Shown here: piece by piece, positions 14,196 to 18,516 of the stretch
Numbering within the stretch: position 1 is the stretch's first letter
How the letters are laid out: each line of letters begins with the position of its first letter
NCBI GenBank assembly: GCA_046566185.1
Contig: JBKHXE010000121.1
Coordinates: 1-18,516 of the forward strand
Source of the DNA: SCSIO-59966 sp046566185
Lineage (GTDB): Bacteria; Actinomycetota; Actinomycetes; Actinomycetales; SCSIO-59966
DNA: 18,516 nucleotides
Direction: 5' to 3'
Translations under genes and position numbers: made by a program
The notes under the pieces: model-generated
Database searches by the model: none
The model's input: the letters and a program-made list of their open reading frames with translations, nothing else
Told to the model about the DNA's origin: nothing

Positions 14196-15320
14196 GTGAA
14201 GCGCAGCACTGGGCTGCAGAAGAAGCTTGGCCGCACGACCACTGTCTCCGCGGCTCTCGTGCTCACCCTCGGCCTGGCCGCCTGCGGTGCCGCGAACGAG
14301 GAGCCGGCCGCTGGTGGCGGCGAGAACGGCGGCGAGGCGAGTGACCTCTCGGGCACGATCGCCGGCGCGGGCGCCAGCTCGCAGGCCGCCGCCATGGAGG
14401 CCTGGATCGCCGGCTTCTCGAGCGAGTACCCGGACGTCACCGTCAACTACGACCCGGTGGGCTCCGGCGGTGGCCGCGAGCAGTTCACCGCCGGTGGCGT
14501 CGACTTCGCCGGCTCGGACGCCTACCTCGACGACGAGGAGGTGGCCGCCGCGAAGGAGACCTGCGGTGGCGACTTCGTGGAGCTGCCGAGCTACATCTCC
14601 CCGATCGCCGTCATCTTCAACCTCGAGGGCGTCGAGGAGCTCAACCTCGGCCCCGAGACGATCGCGGGCATCTTCAACCAGGAGATCACCACCTGGAACG
14701 ACCCGGCGATCGCGGAGGACAACCCGGACGCCGAGCTGCCCGACCTGCCGATCACCCCGGTCAACCGGTCCGACGAGTCCGGGACGACCGAGAACTTCAC
14801 CGAGTACCTGGCTGCGGCGTCCGGTGGCGCCTGGCCGCACGAGCCCAGCGGCGACTGGCCGGTGGCCGGCGGCGAGGCGGCGCAGGGCACGTCCGGGGTC
14901 GTCGGTGCCGTCCAGGGCGGCAACGGCACGATCGGGTACGCCGACGCCAGCCAGGCGGGTGACCTCGGCATCGTCAAGGTCCGGGTCGGCGAGGAGTTCA
15001 CCGAGTACTCGCCCGAGGCCGCCGCTGCTGTCGTCGAGGCCTCTGAGCGCGTCGAGGGGCGCGGCGAGTACAGCTACGCCATCGACCTGGCCCGCGACAC
15101 CACGGAGGCGGGCACCTACCCGATCGTCCTGGTGTCCTACCACCTTGCCTGCGCGACGTACGAGGACGCCGAGACGGCGGACCTGGTGAAGGCGTTCCTG
15201 TCCTACGTCATCAGCGAGGAGGGCCAGCAGACGGCCGCCGACGCTGCCGGCTCGGCGCCGATCTCCGAGTCGCAGCGCGAGGAGTTCCAGACCGCGATCG
15301 ACGCGATCTCGGCCGGCTGA
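14196..15320 (+). CDS. pstS: Phosphate ABC transporter, substrate-binding lipoprotein PstS
   Basis: A 374-residue lipoprotein. The signal sequence ends in the lipobox LAAC with Cys30, followed by an Ala/Glu/Gly-rich flexible stretch. The mature protein has the PstS signatures: AGASSQAAAMEAW near the N terminus, VGSGGGREQF, FAGSDAYLDDEE, VNRSDESGTTENFTEYL (phosphate-binding Arg, Asp, Ser and Thr) and GTSGVVGAVQGGNGTIGYAD. It binds phosphate outside the membrane and passes it to PstC/PstA. The GTG start at 14196 has GAAAGG 7 nt upstream. PHO boxes and a -10 precede it. A strong stem-loop follows it and separates it from the permease genes. Length is normal for actinobacterial PstS. Confidence 0.97.
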   Translation: MKRSTGLQKKLGRTTTVSAALVLTLGLAACGAANEEPAAGGGENGGEASDLSGTIAGAGASSQAAAMEAWIAGFSSEYPDVTVNYDPVGSGGGREQFTAGGVDFAGSDAYLDDEEVAAAKETCGGDFVELPSYISPIAVIFNLEGVEELNLGPETIAGIFNQEITTWNDPAIAEDNPDAELPDLPITPVNRSDESGTTENFTEYLAAASGGAWPHEPSGDWPVAGGEAAQGTSGVVGAVQGGNGTIGYADASQAGDLGIVKVRVGEEFTEYSPEAAAAVVEASERVEGRGEYSYAIDLARDTTEAGTYPIVLVSYHLACATYEDAETADLVKAFLSYVISEEGQQTAADAAGSAPISESQREEFQTAIDAISAG

Positions 15321-15342
15321 CCCGGAGCGCGTCGCCAAGAGT

Positions 15343-15385
15343 GGTACCCGGGGGCCGCATCGTTAGAGTGCGGCCTCCGGGTACC
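15343..15385 (+). terminator. Stem-loop between pstS and pstC (attenuator or mRNA-stability element)
   Basis: A 17-bp stem pairs 15343-15359 (GGTACCCGGGGGCCGCA) with 15369-15385, with one G-U wobble and a 9-nt loop (TCGTTAGAG). It starts 22 nt after the pstS stop and ends 35 nt before pstC. There is no T tract. Its likely role is partial termination or protection of the pstS mRNA 3' end, so that the binding protein is made in excess over the permease. Similar arrangements are described for binding-protein genes in other ABC operons. Confidence 0.75.
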
Positions 15386-15420
15386 CGCGCGAGACACGGA
15401 CACAGCAGGGAAGGACGAGC

Positions 15421-16359
15421 GTGAGCACCACGACAGCCACCGCGGGGCGCGCCACGCGCCGACCCGGGGACCGGGCGTTCTCGGGGACCGCCAGGGGCGC
15501 CGGGATCTTCATCCTCGTCATCCTCGCCGGGGTGGCTGCCTTCCTCCTCGTGGAGGCGTGGCCCGCCATCGCGGCGCCGGCCGAGGACGTGCCGGGGGGC
15601 GAGGGACTGCTCGTCTACGTCGCGCCGCTCGTGTTCGGCACCCTCTACTCCGCCGTCCTGGCGCTGCTCATCGCCACCCCGCTGGCGGTGGCCATCGCCC
15701 TCTTCATCTCGCACTTCGCGCCGCGCCGCCTCGCGACGCCGCTCGGCTACGTGGTCGACCTGCTGGCCGCCGTCCCGAGCATCATCTACGGCCTGTGGGG
15801 CCTCGCCGTGGTCGCTCCGCTCCTCGGTGAGCTCGGGGTCTGGCTCGAGGCCAACGTGGGCTTCCTGCCCTTCTTCACCGGTCCTGCCTCGGCGACCGGC
15901 CGGACCATGCTGACTGCGGCCGTGGTCCTGGCCGTGATGATCCTGCCGATCATCACGGCTGTGTCGCGGGAGGTCTTCCTCCAGACACCGGTCCTGCACG
16001 AGGAGGCGGCGCTCGCGCTGGGAGCCACCCGGTGGGAGATGATCCGCACCGCGGTGATCCCGTTCGGCAAGCCCGGTGTCATCAGCGCCTCGATGCTGGG
16101 CCTGGGTCGAGCACTCGGGGAGACGATGGCCGTGGCGATCGTGCTCAGCGTCTCAGGTGGCATCACGTTCACCCTGGTCACCGCCGGCAACCCGGCGACG
16201 ATCGCCGCGAACATCGCGCTGCAGTTCCCGGAGTCCACCGGGATCGCGGTCAACACGTTGATCTTCTCCGGCCTCGTGCTCTTCGTCATCACCCTGGCCG
16301 TCAACATGTTCGCGCGGTGGATCATCGCGCGCCGCGCCGAGTTCTCGGGGGCGAACTGA
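15421..16359 (+). CDS. pstC: Phosphate ABC transporter permease PstC
   Basis: A 312-residue membrane protein with about six segments, beginning at about residue 28 after a basic, Thr/Arg-rich cytoplasmic tail. The EAA loop that contacts the ATPase is seen as EEAALALGATRWEMIRTAVIPFGKPG, followed by LGRALGETMAV. It also has the family strands YVVDLLAAVPSIIYGLWG and MILPIITAVSREV. It forms the phosphate channel with PstA. The GTG start at 15421 has GGGAAGGA 6 nt upstream. The pstA ATG follows the stop after one base, so the two are coupled. Length is usual for the family. Confidence 0.96.
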   Translation: MSTTTATAGRATRRPGDRAFSGTARGAGIFILVILAGVAAFLLVEAWPAIAAPAEDVPGGEGLLVYVAPLVFGTLYSAVLALLIATPLAVAIALFISHFAPRRLATPLGYVVDLLAAVPSIIYGLWGLAVVAPLLGELGVWLEANVGFLPFFTGPASATGRTMLTAAVVLAVMILPIITAVSREVFLQTPVLHEEAALALGATRWEMIRTAVIPFGKPGVISASMLGLGRALGETMAVAIVLSVSGGITFTLVTAGNPATIAANIALQFPESTGIAVNTLIFSGLVLFVITLAVNMFARWIIARRAEFSGAN

Positions 16360-16360
16360 G

Positions 16361-17446
16361 ATGACCAGCCAGACCCCGCAGACCGTCCGCCCGAGCGACG
16401 TCGATCCTGCGGATCGTCCGAGCTTCGCGGGATCGTCGCTGCCCCGCTGGGCGCCTCTCGCCACCGTCGGGGGAGCCGTCGCCGTGGCGCTCCCCCTCGT
16501 CGTGTCGGGGTGGAACCCGCTCCTCGCCGCCCTCGTCGCGGCCGTGCTGACGGGTGCCGGGCTCTACGCCTGGTCCCGCAGCGTCGAGGGCCCGCGCCGG
16601 GCCGTCGACCGGCTCGTCACCGTGGTGGTCACGTCGGCGTTCCTCCTCGCCCTCGTGCCCCTGGTGTCCGTGATCGTGACCGTGCTGCAGAACGGCCTGC
16701 CTCGCTTCGACCCGGAGTTCTTCACGTACTCGATGCGGGGGGTCGTCGGTGAGGGTGGTGGCGCGTACCACGCCATCGTGGGCACGCTCATCGTCACCGG
16801 CCTGGCGACCCTGATGTCGGTGCCGATCGGGCTGCTCGCCGCGATCTACCTGGTGGAGTACGGCCGCGGGCGCCTCGCGCGCGCCATCACGTTCCTGGTC
16901 GACGTCATGACCGGCATCCCGTCGATCGTGGCAGGTCTCTTCGCGTACGCCCTGTTCGTCGTGTTCTTCGGGCCGGGCATCCGGATGGGCTTCGCCGGCG
17001 CCGTCGCCCTGTCGGTGCTGATGATCCCGGTCGTCATCCGCTCGACGGAGGAGATGCTCAAGCTGGTGCCGAACGAGCTGCGAGAGGCCGCGTACGCCCT
17101 GGGTGTGCCCCAGTGGCGCACCATCGTCAAGGTCGTCGTCCCGACGGCCATCGCGGGCATCGCCACCGGCGTCACGCTGGCGATCGCCCGAGTGATCGGC
17201 GAGACGGCGCCACTTCTCGTCACCGTCGGCATCACGACCTCCATGAACTTCGACGCGTTCGACGACAGCCGGATGGCCACCCTGCCGGTGTTCGCCTACT
17301 ACTCCTACGTGGCGCCCGGCGTGCCGCGGGACCCGTACATCGACAGGGCCTGGACCGCGGCGCTGACACTCATCATCATCGTGATGGCGCTCAACCTCGG
17401 CGCCCGGCTCATCTCTCGCCTGTTCGCACCCAAGACCGGCCGCTGA
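16361..17446 (+). CDS. pstA: Phosphate ABC transporter permease PstA
   Basis: A 361-residue permease. It has an extra N-terminal region with two hydrophobic segments (about 28-68) before the six-segment ABC core, making it longer than the roughly 296-residue E. coli PstA but usual for actinobacteria. The core has FLVDVMTGIPSIVAGLFAYA, MIPVVIRSTEEML, and the EAA motif REAAYALGVPQWRTIVKVVVP, then ARVIGETAPLL. It pairs with PstC. The ATG at 16361 is one base after the pstC stop and has no separate strong ribosome site, which supports translational coupling. Confidence 0.96.
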   Translation: MTSQTPQTVRPSDVDPADRPSFAGSSLPRWAPLATVGGAVAVALPLVVSGWNPLLAALVAAVLTGAGLYAWSRSVEGPRRAVDRLVTVVVTSAFLLALVPLVSVIVTVLQNGLPRFDPEFFTYSMRGVVGEGGGAYHAIVGTLIVTGLATLMSVPIGLLAAIYLVEYGRGRLARAITFLVDVMTGIPSIVAGLFAYALFVVFFGPGIRMGFAGAVALSVLMIPVVIRSTEEMLKLVPNELREAAYALGVPQWRTIVKVVVPTAIAGIATGVTLAIARVIGETAPLLVTVGITTSMNFDAFDDSRMATLPVFAYYSYVAPGVPRDPYIDRAWTAALTLIIIVMALNLGARLISRLFAPKTGR

Positions 17447-17473
17447 CCCGGCCAGACCGAAGGACACGCACCC

Positions 17474-18253
17474 GTGGCAACCCGCATCGACGTCTCCGAC
17501 CTCGACATCTACTACGGCGACTTCCTCGCCGTGGAGAGCGTCTCGATGACGATCGAGCCCAGCTCCGTGACGGCCCTCATCGGCCCGTCCGGCTGCGGCA
17601 AGTCGACGTTCCTGCGCTCGCTGAACCGGATGCACGAGGTCATTCCGGGGGCCCACGTCGACGGCAAGGTCGTCGTCGACGGCCAGGACCTCTACGCCCC
17701 GAACGTCGACCCGGTGAACGTGCGTCGCCAGATCGGGATGGTCTTCCAGCGACCCAACCCGTTTCCCACGATGTCCATCTACGAGAACGTCGCGGCCGGG
17801 CTGCGCCTCAACGCCAAGCGCATCTCCAGGTCCGACCTGGACGACATCGTGGAGGGCTCGCTCAAGGGTGCCAACCTCTGGAACGAGGTGAAGGACCGAC
17901 TGGGCAAGCCCGGCTCCAGCTTGTCCGGCGGGCAGCAGCAGCGGCTGTGCATCGCCCGGGCCATCGCGGTCAAGCCCCAGGTGCTCCTGATGGACGAGCC
18001 AGCCTCGGCGCTCGACCCCATCTCCACACTGGCGATCGAGGACCTCATCGACGAGCTGAAGAAGGACTACACGATCGTCATCGTCACCCACAACATGCAG
18101 CAGGCGGCGCGGGTGAGCGACCGGACCGGTTTCTTCAACATCGCCGGCACCGGCAAGCCGGGCAAGCTCATCGAGATGGACGACACCGCGACGATCTTCT
18201 CCAACCCGAGCGTCAAGGCGACCGAGGACTACATCTCCGGTCGCTTCGGGTGA
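17474..18253 (+). CDS. pstB: Phosphate ABC transporter ATP-binding protein PstB
   Basis: A 259-residue ATPase with all ABC motifs: Walker A GPSGCGKST (37-45), a Q-loop in VFQRPNPFPTMSIYENVAAG, the signature LSGGQQQR, Walker B VLLMDEPASALDP, and the switch His in VIVTHNMQQAARVSD. It ends with the usual EDYISGRFG. It drives phosphate import through PstC and PstA on the cytoplasmic face. The GTG start at 17474 has GAAGGA 9 nt upstream, with a 27-bp gap from pstA. The common downstream gene phoU is absent; instead an arsenate reductase converges 10 bp away. Confidence 0.97.
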   Translation: MATRIDVSDLDIYYGDFLAVESVSMTIEPSSVTALIGPSGCGKSTFLRSLNRMHEVIPGAHVDGKVVVDGQDLYAPNVDPVNVRRQIGMVFQRPNPFPTMSIYENVAAGLRLNAKRISRSDLDDIVEGSLKGANLWNEVKDRLGKPGSSLSGGQQQRLCIARAIAVKPQVLLMDEPASALDPISTLAIEDLIDELKKDYTIVIVTHNMQQAARVSDRTGFFNIAGTGKPGKLIEMDDTATIFSNPSVKATEDYISGRFG

Positions 18254-18263
18254 GCAGCCCCGT

Positions 18264-18516
18264 CTAGCCGACGGAGATGTCGAGCTCGGCCAGCAGGCCA
18301 CGCACGCGACGGTCGATCTCGTCGCGGATGGGCCGTACGGCGTCCACGCCCTGGCCCGCCGGGTCTTCGAGATCCCAGTCGAGGTACCGCTTGCCGGGGT
18401 AGAACGGGCAGGCGTCGCCGCAGCCCATGGTGATGACGACGTCCGAGGCCTCGACCGCCTCGTCGGTGAGCTTCTTCGGCACCTCCCGGCGGATGTCGAT
18501 GCCGAGCTCGTCCATC
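18264..18516 (-). CDS. arsC: Arsenate reductase, LMW-PTP family (partial, N terminus outside the window)
   Basis: The C-terminal 83 or so residues of an arsenate reductase. It shows EVPKKLTDEAVEASDVVITM, then GCGDACPFYPGKRYLDWDLEDPAGQG, the pattern of actinobacterial ArsC proteins, including the conserved acid in DPAGQ and two cysteines in the GCGDACP loop. The first part with the catalytic P-loop Cys lies beyond position 18516, so the window-edge Met is internal. These enzymes reduce arsenate to arsenite; corynebacterial relatives use mycothiol as the reductant, others use thioredoxin, and the visible part does not decide. It is convergent with pstB (10 bp between stops). Arsenate enters cells through phosphate transporters, so the location is biologically sensible. 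Confidence 0.88.
   Translation of the reverse strand, partial: MDELGIDIRREVPKKLTDEAVEASDVVITMGCGDACPFYPGKRYLDWDLEDPAGQGVDAVRPIRDEIDRRVRGLLAELDISVG

Noticed and set aside
18260..18274. Small hairpin CCGTC/GACGG at the pstB-arsC junction
   Set aside because: The stem is only 5 bp and overlaps the arsC stop; too weak to call a bidirectional terminator.
16322..18301. A 659-codon open frame on the minus strand across pstA and pstB
   Set aside because: It covers two clear transporter genes, is rich in His, Asp, Arg and Gly, and has no recognisable domain.

Overview
The window is about 18.5 kb of very GC-rich DNA, gene-dense, with frequent GTG starts and 4-8 bp gene overlaps. The mycothiol synthase, a GlnR-type regulator, a MutT1-type NUDIX/phosphatase fusion and the order glnR-mshD ... 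ppk-mutT1 ... pstSCAB all indicate the chromosome of a high-GC actinobacterium (Actinomycetota). I cannot place it to genus. No insertion sequence, phage gene, CRISPR array, tRNA or rRNA was seen.

Left part (1-6964). A small DsrE-like gene (+) faces a run of minus-strand genes. These are a secreted CAP-domain protein with five exact 50-residue FG-GAP repeats, an amidase-signature enzyme, and an overlapping pair made of a membrane-anchored thioredoxin-like protein and a DUF4395 membrane protein. Next come a low-complexity secreted protein and a tightly overlapping set of alpha/beta hydrolase, polytopic membrane protein and low-molecular-weight tyrosine phosphatase. The CAP gene has a promoter candidate resembling FliA/WhiG (sigma-28 type) sites.

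Centre (7094-12779). glnR (nitrogen regulator) starts with TTG behind a strong ribosome site and is followed by mshD (last step of mycothiol synthesis). An intergenic region with a G-quadruplex motif and a 57-bp hairpin separates mshD from ppk (polyphosphate kinase), whose end overlaps mutT1. Two small genes follow, a 57-residue CsbD-like stress protein with a terminator and a 16-cysteine copper-binding four-helix protein. The latter converges on an AI-2E-family transporter and the two stop codons overlap.

Right part (12776-18516). The AI-2E gene and pstS diverge from a 316-bp control region that holds two clusters of GTTCACC-type PHO boxes, the binding sites of the phosphate regulator PhoP. 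pstS is separated from pstCAB by a 17-bp stem-loop that probably sets pstS expression above the permease genes. A minus-strand arsenate reductase, cut by the window end, converges on pstB.

As a whole the region groups phosphate uptake (pst), phosphate storage (ppk), nitrogen control (glnR), thiol redox (mshD, thioredoxin, DsrE) and oxidative or metal stress functions (mutT1, CsbD, copper storage, arsC). This is mostly a known actinobacterial core neighbourhood. The less described parts are the hydrolase-membrane-phosphatase operon, the thioredoxin/DUF4395 pair, the five-repeat CAP protein with its promoter, and the structured non-coding elements. I did not find a clearly novel multi-gene defence or mobile system.
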